Source: Mesorhizobium escarrei
GTDB taxonomy: Bacteria; Pseudomonadota; Alphaproteobacteria; Rhizobiales; Rhizobiaceae
Length of the DNA stretch: 64,000 nt
Assembly: GCF_935825525.1 (NCBI RefSeq)
Contig: NZ_CAKXZT010000046.1
Coordinates: forward strand, 1-64,000
Reading direction: 5' to 3'
Part shown: positions 41,213-49,988 of the stretch, in pieces
Layout: the number at the start of each line of letters is the position of its first letter
Numbering within the stretch: position 1 is the stretch's first letter
The notes under the pieces: generated by a model
Databases searched by the model: none
What the model was told of the DNA's origin: nothing
Seen by the model: only the letters and a program-made list of their open reading frames with translations
Program-made: the position numbers and the translations under genes

Positions 41213-44200
41213 ATGTTCATCCTGCGCTTCCTCTGGGCGGTTCTGACATCGCGCTGGCTGTGGACGCTGATCGGCATCGCGCTGCTTTCTCTGGTTATCT
41301 GGGTGTTCGGCCCGATCGTCAGGGTCGGTGCTTACGAACCCTTCACCTCGGAAAATGTCCGCATCGTCATCATTGCGCTGCTGGTCATCTTCTGGCTGAT
41401 CTGGCTGATCGTCGCGCAGCGCCGGGCGATCCGGGCCAACCGCATGTTCGTTGCCGAAATCGCTGCGCCCGTGGTGGAAAGACCGCTGAGCCCCGGCGAA
41501 GAGAACGTCGCCGCCGTCGGCGCCAAGTTCGCCGAGGTGATGGTCGAATTGAAGCGCCGCAAGCTGGGCGGACGCAAGTTCCTGCGCGAGATGCCCTGGT
41601 ATGTGATCGTCGGGCCGCCGGCCACCGGCAAGACCACGGCCTTGCGCCAGTCCGGCCTGAACTTTCCGATCGATCTCACCGACGATCTGCAGGGCGTTGG
41701 CGGCACGCGCAACTGCGACTGGTTTTTCTCCGAGCACGCAGTTCTGATCGATACGGCGGGCCGCTATGTGCAGCAGGAGAGCCAGCCCGACGTCGATGCG
41801 GCGGAATGGCTTGGCTTCCTCGACCTCTTGAAAAAGCATCGCGGCCGCCGGGCGCTGAACGGCGTGATCGTCGCGCTTTCGATCGATGCGCTTTCAGAGG
41901 GCGACGAAGCCATCAAGGCTCATGGCCGCAAGATCCGTCGTCGCCTGGCAGAACTCAACGACCGGCTCGAAATCCGCCTTCCAGTCTATCTGATGCTGAC
42001 CAAGGCCGATCTGATCAAGGGTTTCGAGGCTTTCTTCGGCGGCCTGTCGACGGCCTCGCGCGAGCAGGTCTGGGGGACGACCTTTGCGCTGGATGCGCGT
42101 GTCGACGCAAAGACCATAGAACGGGAAATCGCCACCCTTGCGACGGAGCTCGAGCGGCGGCTGGTGCCGCGCCTGGAGGACGAGGACAAACTCGCCGCCC
42201 GCGCCGAGATTTTCAGATTTCCCGCCCAACTGACGAGCCTGTCCGAACCTATCCAGGTGTTGGTCGAGGCGATGTTCGGCGAAAGCCGGTACGAAGAAGC
42301 CGCCTGGCTGCGCGGCCTCTATCTGACGTCGGCCACCCAGGAAGGGGCGCCCATCGACCGGCTGACCGCGGCGCTGTCTTCATCTTTCGGTCTTCCGCCG
42401 CGACGGGCAATGCCGGCGCCGCGCGTTGAAAAACGCAGCTTTTTCCTGAAGAACCTGCTGACCGAGGTGATCTTCAGGGAAGCCGGCCTGGGAACATTCG
42501 ATCCGCTGGCGCAGCGCCGCCGCGCCTGGATCTGGCGTGGAGCCGCGGCCGCCTGTGCCGCCGCGGCCGTGTTGGCCGGTGCGATGTTCACCTGGTCCTA
42601 CTATGACAACCGCAATGCGATCGCAGCGCAGGCGGGCCAGTTCGAAGCGCTGCAGGCGCCGCTGACCGCGGCAGCCGCGAGCCCGGCATCGGTGGAGCAG
42701 CCCGCCATCGACAGCGCGCTCAATGCAATGGCGGAGGTCGCAAATGCCCGTACCGCACCGCCGAGCAGTGCCCAGGACCTGCTGGGGCCGTCGGCATCGG
42801 CGGAGCTGCTGCGGGCGCAGGCCGACACTTACGAGCACGCTTTGCGCAACGTCCTCGAGCCGCACATGGTCGCTCTGCTCGAGGCGACGATGTGGCGGCA
42901 GATCCGCGATCCGGATTTCATGCTGGGGGCGCTAAAAACCTATCGCATGATGACGGGCCTGTCGCAGATGGACGCCGATTTCGTCCAGAACTGGTGGGTC
43001 AACGACTTGCCGGAATTCGCACCGGCGGCGCCCTTTCCGACCGCCGACGCGGAAGAGCACCAGCTTGCCGCGATCCGCCGCATGGCGGTCGACGACAGCT
43101 ACATCGCGCCGGATCAGGCGCTGGTTGCCGAGGCGCTGAAAACGGTTTGCACGATTTCGCTGCCGGCGCGTGCCTACAGGCAGTTGCTGGCCGACCCGGC
43201 GGTGGCCGAACTCAAGGAATGGATTCCGGCGAATTTCGCCGGTCCCAACGGCGCCAAGGTTTTTGCGCGGCGTTCCGACAAGACGCTGCGCGTCGGCATT
43301 TCAGGCGCCTTCACCTATTCCGGCTTCCACGATGCCATTCTCGAACGGGTCGAGGACGTCGCCGCCCAGGCCGCACTCGATCGGGCGGTCTTTGCCGGAG
43401 GCTGTTCGGAAAATTCCGAAACCTCGGTCTCGGCGCTGTCCGAGGATATCCTGAAACTCTATTACGAAGACTACATCGCGCAATGGGACAGCATCCTGCG
43501 CGATATCAGGCTGGCGCCATTGGCCGACCTGAATGTCGCCAGCGAGAACCTCAAGGACCTTTCGAGCGCCGACTCCGCGCTAAAACGCCTGCTTACGGCG
43601 GTCGTTCAGGAGACCGAGCTGACCCGATCCGATGAAGCGCCGGCCGCCGACAACAAGGCGGCAGCCAAGGGCACATCGAAACTGCTCGGCAAGCTGGGGA
43701 AGCTGGGAAAGATCGTAAAGACAGGGGCAAAACTGCTGCCGCGCGCAGGCTCCGCCAACGAGGTGGATCTTACCGGCACTCTGGTGGCCGAACATTTCAA
43801 GCCTCTCAAGGGGGCGATCGCCGAGGTCGACGGCCAGCCGCCGGCGCTCGACGCCGCGGTGGTGGCGCTGACCGCACTTTCGAACGTGCTGCAGACGGTC
43901 ACGGCCAATCCCGACCCGCAGGACGCCATCAAGAAGCAGGGTGGCCTCGCCGAACTGACCGGAGCGGTCGCCAGGCAAGCGCAGATCCTGCCCGATCCGG
44001 TCGACGACTGGCTCGGCGGCATCGCCGGCGACACCAGCGGCCTGACCCAGAAGGCGGTCACCTCGGAGCTCAACGCCATCTGGCGCGCCGACATCCTGCC
44101 GTTCTGTCAGGCGGCGCTGAACGACCGCTATCCGTTCAGCCCGGAAAGCGCCGTCGACGTCAATGTCCGCGATTTCGCCCGCCTGTTCGGGCCGGCCGGG

Positions 44201-44752
44201 ATGATCGACGCCTTCATCAACGATCATTTGATCAGCTATGTCGACACCGCCAGCCAGCCATGGAAATGGCGCGCCGATTTCGGCCTCGACGCGGCGGCTC
44301 TGGCGGCGTTCGAACAGGCCAGGCGGATCCGCGACGATCTGTTTCCAGGCGGTACCGGCCCGGTGATGAGTTTTACGCTGCAACCGAAGGACCTGTCGCC
44401 CAACGTCACGCGCGTGACGCTCAATCTCGATGGCCAGAACCTCGTCTACTACAACAACGCGACGCGGCCGCAACCGATGACCTGGCCCGGCAAGGACGGC
44501 ACCGGCGTCATCTCGCTCGCCTTCCAGCCGATCGACGGCTCGCCCGAAGTCATGTTGAACGAAACCGGCAGCTGGGCGTGGCTGAGGCTGCTGCGCAGCG
44601 GCCGTTTCACCGGCACCTCGCTGTCTGATGTCTACAGCCTGCGACTGGGCACGCAAGGCATGTACGCCGATTTCGAGCTTAAGGCGGCAAGCGTCGAGAA
44701 CCCCTACAATTTGCAGATGTTCAAGAAGTTCTCATGTCCGCCGCAGATATGA
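41213..44752 (+). CDS. tssM1: T6SS inner-membrane protein TssM/IcmF, first copy (1179 aa)
   Basis: Central spanning protein of the envelope complex. Two N-terminal helices (about residues 5-70) and a third (about 441-465, WIWRGAAAACAAAAVLAGAM) bracket a cytoplasmic GTPase-like domain with intact Walker A GPPATGKTT (residues ~134-142) and the LIDTAGRYV segment. A large periplasmic part follows, with YSGFHDAIL and a C-terminal beta domain (MTWPGKDGTGVISLAF) that binds TssJ. An unusual Lys/Leu/Gly insert, KLLGKLGKLGKIVKTGAKLL, lies near residues 820-845. It ends overlapping tagF. Confidence 0.95.
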   Translation: MFILRFLWAVLTSRWLWTLIGIALLSLVIWVFGPIVRVGAYEPFTSENVRIVIIALLVIFWLIWLIVAQRRAIRANRMFVAEIAAPVVERPLSPGEENVAAVGAKFAEVMVELKRRKLGGRKFLREMPWYVIVGPPATGKTTALRQSGLNFPIDLTDDLQGVGGTRNCDWFFSEHAVLIDTAGRYVQQESQPDVDAAEWLGFLDLLKKHRGRRALNGVIVALSIDALSEGDEAIKAHGRKIRRRLAELNDRLEIRLPVYLMLTKADLIKGFEAFFGGLSTASREQVWGTTFALDARVDAKTIEREIATLATELERRLVPRLEDEDKLAARAEIFRFPAQLTSLSEPIQVLVEAMFGESRYEEAAWLRGLYLTSATQEGAPIDRLTAALSSSFGLPPRRAMPAPRVEKRSFFLKNLLTEVIFREAGLGTFDPLAQRRRAWIWRGAAAACAAAAVLAGAMFTWSYYDNRNAIAAQAGQFEALQAPLTAAAASPASVEQPAIDSALNAMAEVANARTAPPSSAQDLLGPSASAELLRAQADTYEHALRNVLEPHMVALLEATMWRQIRDPDFMLGALKTYRMMTGLSQMDADFVQNWWVNDLPEFAPAAPFPTADAEEHQLAAIRRMAVDDSYIAPDQALVAEALKTVCTISLPARAYRQLLADPAVAELKEWIPANFAGPNGAKVFARRSDKTLRVGISGAFTYSGFHDAILERVEDVAAQAALDRAVFAGGCSENSETSVSALSEDILKLYYEDYIAQWDSILRDIRLAPLADLNVASENLKDLSSADSALKRLLTAVVQETELTRSDEAPAADNKAAAKGTSKLLGKLGKLGKIVKTGAKLLPRAGSANEVDLTGTLVAEHFKPLKGAIAEVDGQPPALDAAVVALTALSNVLQTVTANPDPQDAIKKQGGLAELTGAVARQAQILPDPVDDWLGGIAGDTSGLTQKAVTSELNAIWRADILPFCQAALNDRYPFSPESAVDVNVRDFARLFGPAGMIDAFINDHLISYVDTASQPWKWRADFGLDAAALAAFEQARRIRDDLFPGGTGPVMSFTLQPKDLSPNVTRVTLNLDGQNLVYYNNATRPQPMTWPGKDGTGVISLAFQPIDGSPEVMLNETGSWAWLRLLRSGRFTGTSLSDVYSLRLGTQGMYADFELKAASVENPYNLQMFKKFSCPPQI

Positions 44753-45276
44753 TCCTGCCCGGCTTTTACGGCAAAATGCCTGCCACCGGCGATTTCGTCA
44801 CGCGGCGGCTGCCGGGCGATTTTGTGTTCATCTGGGACCGCTGGCTGGCGCAGCACATCGTGCCACTGATCGGCTCGGAAACCTGGCCGCGCACCACCGC
44901 GCTACGCTTTCTGGCCGGCCCGGCTTCTTTTAGCGCTTCGGCCGGCATTATTCTGCAGAGCGCCGACAGGGTCGGCCGGCAGTTCCCTTTGAGCGTCGTC
45001 GCGCAGCTTCCTGAGGCGCCCGTTCAGCTGGCCGATGCCGAGGCGTGGTTTGCCCAGATTGAAGAGGCTGCCATCGCCGCCCAGCAGGGCGAACTGACGC
45101 CAGATGAACTGGGCGCCGCGCTGGGCGCCCTGCCCGTGCCGTCGGTCGAGCCGGGGAGTGAGATCATCAGCGATATGGTGATGTGGACAGCCCGTTCCGA
45201 CATTTTCGATATTGATCCGCTGTCACCGCAAGCGATGCTGGAGCAGATTTTTGCGGCAAGCTGGGAGACCAGCTGA
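44734..45276 (+). CDS. tagF: T6SS regulator TagF (180 aa)
   Basis: TagF/ImpM family protein, which represses T6SS post-translationally, in several species by binding Fha. Features are LPGFYGKMPATGDFVTRRLP at the N-terminus and SADRVGRQFPLSVVAQLPEA. In Agrobacterium TagF is fused to PppA; here it is separate and pppA lies 16 kb away. Start 44734 (overlapping tssM1 by 19 bases) or 44749 (ATGA overlap). Confidence 0.9.
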   Translation: MSAADMILPGFYGKMPATGDFVTRRLPGDFVFIWDRWLAQHIVPLIGSETWPRTTALRFLAGPASFSASAGIILQSADRVGRQFPLSVVAQLPEAPVQLADAEAWFAQIEEAAIAAQQGELTPDELGAALGALPVPSVEPGSEIISDMVMWTARSDIFDIDPLSPQAMLEQIFAASWETS

Positions 45277-45323
45277 TGCAGATCTTTCCAAGACAATTGA
45301 AGGCCCGCTGTTTCAGCATCGCG
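45276..45323 (+). other. 16-codon open frame overlapping the tagF stop
   Basis: TGATG at the tagF end opens a frame MQIFPRQLKARCFSIA followed by TAA. It could be a leader peptide, or the stub of an eroded gene before the DUF2169 gene; without other support it is only noted. Confidence 0.2.
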
Positions 45324-45342
45324 TAAGGATGCGTGATTTCAA

Positions 45343-46401
45343 ATGTGGATATTGTCCAACGAGACGCCATTCGCCGCCCAGGAAAGCTGGACGCGTGATG
45401 AGCGCGGACATGAGGTCTGGCTGATCGCGATCAAAGCGTCCTTCGAGATCGATCCCGACGGCAAGCAGCGGCTCTTGAAGGACCAGACGCCGGTGAACCT
45501 GGCGCCCATCTACGGATCGGACCCGAATGAGCTTCTTGACGAGACGGATCTCAATCTGGAGAAAAAGCACACCGACATTCTGGTCGAAGGACATGTCTAT
45601 GCGCCCGGCGGGCGTCCAAATATCGAGAGCGTAGCGCGCATAAAAGTCGGCGACGTCGACAAGACCATCAAGGTAACGGGCGACCGTGTTTTCATGCCCG
45701 GCGCGGTGTCGGTGCGGATGAGCCGGCCGGAACCATTCACGAAAATGCCAATCAGCTGGCGCCGAACATACGGTGGCACGGATATGGAGGCATCGAAGCC
45801 GAACTGGGACCAGCGTAATCCGGTCGGTACGGGATTTGCAGTCGACCCGCAGCGGCTGATCAGCAAAACCGGACCTAACTTCGAGTATCCCGACGCGCCC
45901 TATCGTGACCACAAGAGCGGCAAGCCGGCCGGTTTCGGTCCGGTGGCGCGGCACTGGGAGCCACGCATCAAACATGCCGGCACCTATGGCGAGGAATGGG
46001 AGCAGACCCGAGACCCGCTTCTGCCGCGTGACTTCAGCCGGACATTTTTTCAATGTGCGCCGGAGGATCAACAAACCAAGGAGCCGCTCGTCGGATACGA
46101 GTTGGTTCAGCTCGGCAATTTCAGTGCCGATGGATTTCTCCAATTTCTCCTGCCGCGCATCACGTTCAACATAACCACGCAATTCTATGGACGCCCCGAC
46201 CAAACGCATGGCGAGGCTCCGATACACACGCTGCGTTTGAAGCCCGACCAAAGGCAGTTCTCGATTGCATGGATGTCCGCTCTTCCGGTTCCTTATGATG
46301 AAGAGCGTTTGAAGCAGACTCGGGTGCGAATACGCCCACGCAGCGGCATCTCGCCCACGGTTGCCGCAACCGGCGTCTGGCTTGGGGAGGACGACAGTTG
46401 A
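45343..46401 (+). CDS. DUF2169 family protein, probable T6SS effector adaptor (352 aa)
   Basis: DUF2169 proteins occur in vgrG/PAAR effector clusters; in Agrobacterium a DUF2169 protein is needed for export of a PAAR-linked DNase effector. Here the family pattern is seen in WLIAIKASFEIDPDGKQ, GDRVFMPGAVSVRMSRPEPF, SWRRTYGGTD and ARHWEPRIKHAGTY. It should load the DUF4150-nuclease onto VgrG, although it is encoded on the opposite strand at the end of the structural operon. It overlaps the next gene by four bases. Confidence 0.88.
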   Translation: MWILSNETPFAAQESWTRDERGHEVWLIAIKASFEIDPDGKQRLLKDQTPVNLAPIYGSDPNELLDETDLNLEKKHTDILVEGHVYAPGGRPNIESVARIKVGDVDKTIKVTGDRVFMPGAVSVRMSRPEPFTKMPISWRRTYGGTDMEASKPNWDQRNPVGTGFAVDPQRLISKTGPNFEYPDAPYRDHKSGKPAGFGPVARHWEPRIKHAGTYGEEWEQTRDPLLPRDFSRTFFQCAPEDQQTKEPLVGYELVQLGNFSADGFLQFLLPRITFNITTQFYGRPDQTHGEAPIHTLRLKPDQRQFSIAWMSALPVPYDEERLKQTRVRIRPRSGISPTVAATGVWLGEDDS

Positions 46402-47456
46402 TCGCGAACAGCGAAACCATTGTCGTCGTGGGGGTCGGCGCGCGCACCCCGCTGGGGTTCGACGCTGCAACCAGCGCCGCGGCAGTTCGTGCCGGCATAT
46501 CGGGCATCCAGGAACATCCGTTCATGATTGACCGGTTCGGCGAACTAATGAAGGTCGCGCGGGACACCGGTATCGAGGTAACGCTCGGCGGCCCCGCTCG
46601 CGCTGACGAGATTGCCATGTCACCGGCGCTCGACGCCCTCAAACCACTCCTGACATCGGGAAATGTGGCGGAGGTTTCCCTCTTGCTAGCAACCGGCGAA
46701 GCGCGCCCCGGGCAGCGGGACGGCTTTGCTGCTCAAGTGCATGCCGGTCTGCGCAGAAAACTTTCCGATCAGGTTTCGTTCACGGGAGGGGGCTCCACCG
46801 CTGGCGGCCACGCCGGCGGTCTAGTGGCAATCCATCACGCGTGCAAATCCCTGCGCGAAGGCAGGACGAAGCTCTGTCTTGCGGGCGGAGTCGATACCTA
46901 TATGGAACCAGAGACGCTCGAATGGCTGGATGAGAACGAACAGCTCCATTCGGAGGGCAATATCTATGGCTTCTGTCCCGGGGAGGCAGCCGGGTTCTGC
47001 CTGTTGGCGACGCTCGGCACCGCCCGCGCCTACGGACTGACGCCGCTCGCCCAGATTGTAGGCACGGCGGTGGCCAACGAGGAGAACAGGATCAAGACAC
47101 ACTCGGTCGTATTGGGTGAGGGTCTCGGGACGGCTTTCCGGTCTTTGTTCGCCCACGCGCCCAAGGATCCCGTGGACCGCATCATCTGCGACATGAACGG
47201 CGAACGCTATCGAGGCACCGAATACGGGTTCGCAGCAATTCGCAATCCCGGCAGATTCCGCGACGCCGCCGATTTCGAGACGCCCGCAGACTGCTGGGGC
47301 GATGTCGGCGCGGCGTCCGGGCCACTTTATGTGAGCCTTGTTATCGAGGCCCAGGCTCGAAAGTACCAGAAGGGGCCGCTGTCCTTGATATGGGCCAGTT
47401 CCGAGAACGGGGCACGCGCGGCGGTGTTGCTCGGCTCGCGCCGGATGGATGTCTGA
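46398..47456 (+). CDS. Ketoacyl-synthase-fold protein lacking catalytic residues (352 aa)
   Basis: Thiolase-fold protein related to 3-oxoacyl-ACP synthases, found in T6SS effector clusters with DUF2169 and DUF4150 genes. By my alignment the nucleophile Cys position holds Ser133 (GGGSTAGGHAGG), the first His becomes Asn267 (CDMNGERY) and the second His Asp302 (CWGDVGAASGP). LCLAGGVD and CPGEAAGFCLLA keep the fold signatures. So it is very likely a pseudo-enzyme with a binding or chaperone role. TTG start at 46398 overlaps the DUF2169 stop and has GGGGAGG upstream. Confidence 0.82.
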   Translation: MIANSETIVVVGVGARTPLGFDAATSAAAVRAGISGIQEHPFMIDRFGELMKVARDTGIEVTLGGPARADEIAMSPALDALKPLLTSGNVAEVSLLLATGEARPGQRDGFAAQVHAGLRRKLSDQVSFTGGGSTAGGHAGGLVAIHHACKSLREGRTKLCLAGGVDTYMEPETLEWLDENEQLHSEGNIYGFCPGEAAGFCLLATLGTARAYGLTPLAQIVGTAVANEENRIKTHSVVLGEGLGTAFRSLFAHAPKDPVDRIICDMNGERYRGTEYGFAAIRNPGRFRDAADFETPADCWGDVGAASGPLYVSLVIEAQARKYQKGPLSLIWASSENGARAAVLLGSRRMDV

Positions 47457-47477
47457 GCATTGTGGGGAATCTCCCGG

Positions 47478-48470
47478 CTATTGCAGATTGCGCAGCACTG
47501 GCCAATCGGAGCCGGGAGAGAAACGGTGTAGCCAATCATCGGTGGCGTCCGCATTGGCCAGGAATCCGTCACCGGGCAAGGGATCGACCCCCTTGAGAAT
47601 ATGACCATCCATGACCTTCGCCATCGCCTGATAGAGGCGGACGTCCTTCGCGAGCCGGTTGCGATCGAGCCCGGACGGTCCCTTTCCCAGTACGATTATC
47701 GTGCCGAAAACCTGGTCGTATATGGAGATGTCATGTTCAGCCCGAAGCGCATGCATGCGCCCGAGAACGTCCGCATCGGTCCTGAAGGGCGAGCCCAACA
47801 GGTTCAGCCAGCAAGGCGACTTCAGTTCGCGCCGCATCCGTTGCGCAACAAAGTCGAGCATGTCGATGTCCACGCCCCAGAAGCGCCGCGCCTTGGTATA
47901 GATTTCGGTGAATGCCTGGCGCCTGTTATCCGGAAAATAAGCAAAGACGGGACCGCCATGACCTGAATAGAGATCGATACGATCCGCGATGGTGCGCGCC
48001 AGGTTTGTCAGCTGGTCGGGCGGAAAGCTCAGCGGGAACAGGAAGCGTACGTACCAATGGGTTTCCCGTGACTTGTATTTCAGCCCGCGGATGCTGAGCG
48101 CAAAGCTACCTTCCTCGTCTTCGATCTCGCAACCATCCCAAAGTCTGGCCTCCACGGCGCGATGCTCCTGGATCCTTCTTCTCGCAGCCTCGAAATAGGC
48201 ATACCGACGACCATCGGCCTGGGCCGATCGCGCCGATTGCGAGAGATAAGGCGTCGCCACCTCCGACCAGACCTGCGACTCCGGGATCTGGAAAAGTTTT
48301 ATGCGGTCCCGCGGGCAAACAGAGGAATAGAGATCGAGCACCCAATCGAACTGCGCGACGGTCAGATTCTTCGGGTAGACCACCAGTTCCAGCAATATCT
48401 TGTTCAGCGGCCGTCCATTGATGACGCCCGATTTCAGCAGCGCAGGAGGAAATTCGACCGCGCTATTCAT
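47478..48470 (-). CDS. DUF3396-like putative T6SS immunity protein (330 aa)
   Basis: Soluble protein resembling the DUF3396/type VI immunity family. Suggestive segments are FLFPLSFPPDQLTNLARTIA, IDLYSGHGGPVFAYFPDN and LKSPCWLNLLGSPFRTDADV. It is the last gene of the minus-strand vgrG effector operon and overlaps the SMI1 gene by eight bases, consistent with a role in protecting the producer. ATG 48470 chosen; a longer in-frame start exists inside the SMI1 gene. Confidence 0.65.
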   Translation of the reverse strand: MNSAVEFPPALLKSGVINGRPLNKILLELVVYPKNLTVAQFDWVLDLYSSVCPRDRIKLFQIPESQVWSEVATPYLSQSARSAQADGRRYAYFEAARRRIQEHRAVEARLWDGCEIEDEEGSFALSIRGLKYKSRETHWYVRFLFPLSFPPDQLTNLARTIADRIDLYSGHGGPVFAYFPDNRRQAFTEIYTKARRFWGVDIDMLDFVAQRMRRELKSPCWLNLLGSPFRTDADVLGRMHALRAEHDISIYDQVFGTIIVLGKGPSGLDRNRLAKDVRLYQAMAKVMDGHILKGVDPLPGDGFLANADATDDWLHRFSPGSDWPVLRNLQ

Positions 48471-49026
48471 TGTCCTCGCCGCTGTCGGGAGCCTCCTCCC
48501 CATTGCGTTCAAGTTCGATCGCTCCACGCAAGGATTTCAGGAACTGAAGGAGGTACTCGTCGAAATCGGTGTATGTGTGCGTCAGTTCCGCCAGCCTGTA
48601 CTCGCGAAAAGTGGCTACACCACCATTCTCCTTGTCGGGCGGCCACAGGAACAGGGACGTGTTGGCGTCCTCGCCCAAAACGATGGGAATAGCTCCCTCC
48701 TCGATGGGGTTCTCCTTCCCGAAATCTTCAAAGTTTTCCCATAGGTCGTCGAGCGTCTCTTCTATCCATTCCTGGTTCCTGCCGCCCGTCCCTAAGATCG
48801 CAGCATCGCCGTCGAAATCCGGCCAACCATCATGCAGCAGCAGGAAGGCGCGAAACGCCGGTGGGAGGGGGAAACCGCATTTCTTCTCGAAAATCTCGAT
48901 CTTCCTTTCGGTAGCAGGTCGCGCTGGCGGGGGAACCGAGTCCTCATCGAACATGAGCCGTTCCAACTCGGCCTTTGCCGATGCAATCTCCGACACAAGC
49001 TTTTCGCGATCGTTATTGTTCATCAT
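48463..49026 (-). CDS. SMI1/KNR4 family immunity protein (187 aa)
   Basis: SMI1/KNR4 (SUKH) superfamily protein, the commonest immunity fold against polymorphic nuclease toxins. Family traits are IEIFEKKCGFPLPPAFRAFL, LHDGWPDFDGDAAILG and the C-terminal FDEYLLQFLKSLRGAIELE. Very acidic, suitable for neutralising a basic nuclease domain. It begins at ATG 49026 within the effector stop (ATGA overlap), the classic effector-immunity coupling. It is probably the cognate immunity of the neighbouring DUF4150-HNH effector. Confidence 0.85.
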   Translation of the reverse strand: MMNNNDREKLVSEIASAKAELERLMFDEDSVPPPARPATERKIEIFEKKCGFPLPPAFRAFLLLHDGWPDFDGDAAILGTGGRNQEWIEETLDDLWENFEDFGKENPIEEGAIPIVLGEDANTSLFLWPPDKENGGVATFREYRLAELTHTYTDFDEYLLQFLKSLRGAIELERNGEEAPDSGEDNE

Positions 49027-49988
49027 TTGCAATTACTCGGTGGGCAGCAGTCGCCGCTTATGCTTTCGTGCTTGCCGGGGCCGCTCGTTTCGAGATCATT
49101 CATCGCACCGCCGATCCATTTGTTTGGCTTGCTCGACATCCAGCGCAAGTTTTCTAGACGCGTCGGGTGGCCGTTGTGCTGTATTTCTTGTACATGATCG
49201 GGACTGAATCCGCTGTATTTGGGATCGGCTCTTTTTGCCTTAGCTTCCAGTTTTTTCTTGCAATCGTCCGAAACATCATGAAAGCCCATCTCGTGCGGTT
49301 TCGTTCCGTCCTCCGGACCTACGCCCTCTCTCGCCCTCCGCTTGATCCTCCTGCATTCATTGTTGCGCCGGCGATCATTGTCCTCGCGTCTGGCGCCGAC
49401 CTGCTTGATGTCGGTAAACTCTGATGGCTGGCCAGTCAGCTTGTCATTGTACTGTTTGATTTTGGCGCAGATTTCTTCCAGCTCGCAATCGCTGTATGCT
49501 TTTCTTTTCTTTTTGGTCTTCCTGGATTTCCCCTTCGGTGCACCGCAACATAAAATGACGAGCTCCGTGCCCTCGGTCTTGCTTCGGGGGTCCTGATTGC
49601 CACCGAGATCGACCGTATTCTTGTCGTTGTGGAACTTCTTGTCGGTGTGGCGGCAGGCGTTCTTTCCGTCCATCTTCACGTCGAAGGAATAGGTGATCCA
49701 GTCGGTCGCCTTCATATTGACATTGGATTTGACCCCACCAACCGTCCCAGCTTCATCGCCATTGCTTCTGCTGTAATGCGAACCTTTGTTGGCGATCATC
49801 TTGCCCTTGGCAAAGACCGTGGTCGTGCCGTCGGAGAGAGAGGACTGCTGCGCAATGTTCGGGTAGGGAATCGGGATCGGGCCGCCCGGGCTGGGCGTTT
49901 TGCAGACATCCGGGATGGTCGCCATCGAAATGCCGATCGTCCCTTTGTAGGTCAGCCCAAGGTTGTTGACCGAGACATGCGACGTCAT
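49023..49988 (-). CDS. PAAR-like (DUF4150) T6SS effector with HNH-like nuclease domain (321 aa)
   Basis: N-terminal DUF4150 domain (about residues 1-130) is a PAAR-like spike tip, with GGPIPIPYPNIAQQSSLSDG and KGSHYSRSNGDEAGTVGGV. A Lys/Arg-rich linker (KGKSRKTKKKRKAY) leads to a C-terminal toxin of about 150 residues. Its end has an HNH-type His-Me-finger pattern: FSPDHVQEIQHNGH (Asp264-His265), RLENLRWM (Asn280), KPNKWIGG (Asn289). It is expected to cut DNA in rival cells. Followed by two immunity candidates, preceded by TIGR02270 and VgrG. Confidence 0.85.
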   Translation of the reverse strand: MTSHVSVNNLGLTYKGTIGISMATIPDVCKTPSPGGPIPIPYPNIAQQSSLSDGTTTVFAKGKMIANKGSHYSRSNGDEAGTVGGVKSNVNMKATDWITYSFDVKMDGKNACRHTDKKFHNDKNTVDLGGNQDPRSKTEGTELVILCCGAPKGKSRKTKKKRKAYSDCELEEICAKIKQYNDKLTGQPSEFTDIKQVGARREDNDRRRNNECRRIKRRAREGVGPEDGTKPHEMGFHDVSDDCKKKLEAKAKRADPKYSGFSPDHVQEIQHNGHPTRLENLRWMSSKPNKWIGGAMNDLETSGPGKHESISGDCCPPSNCK

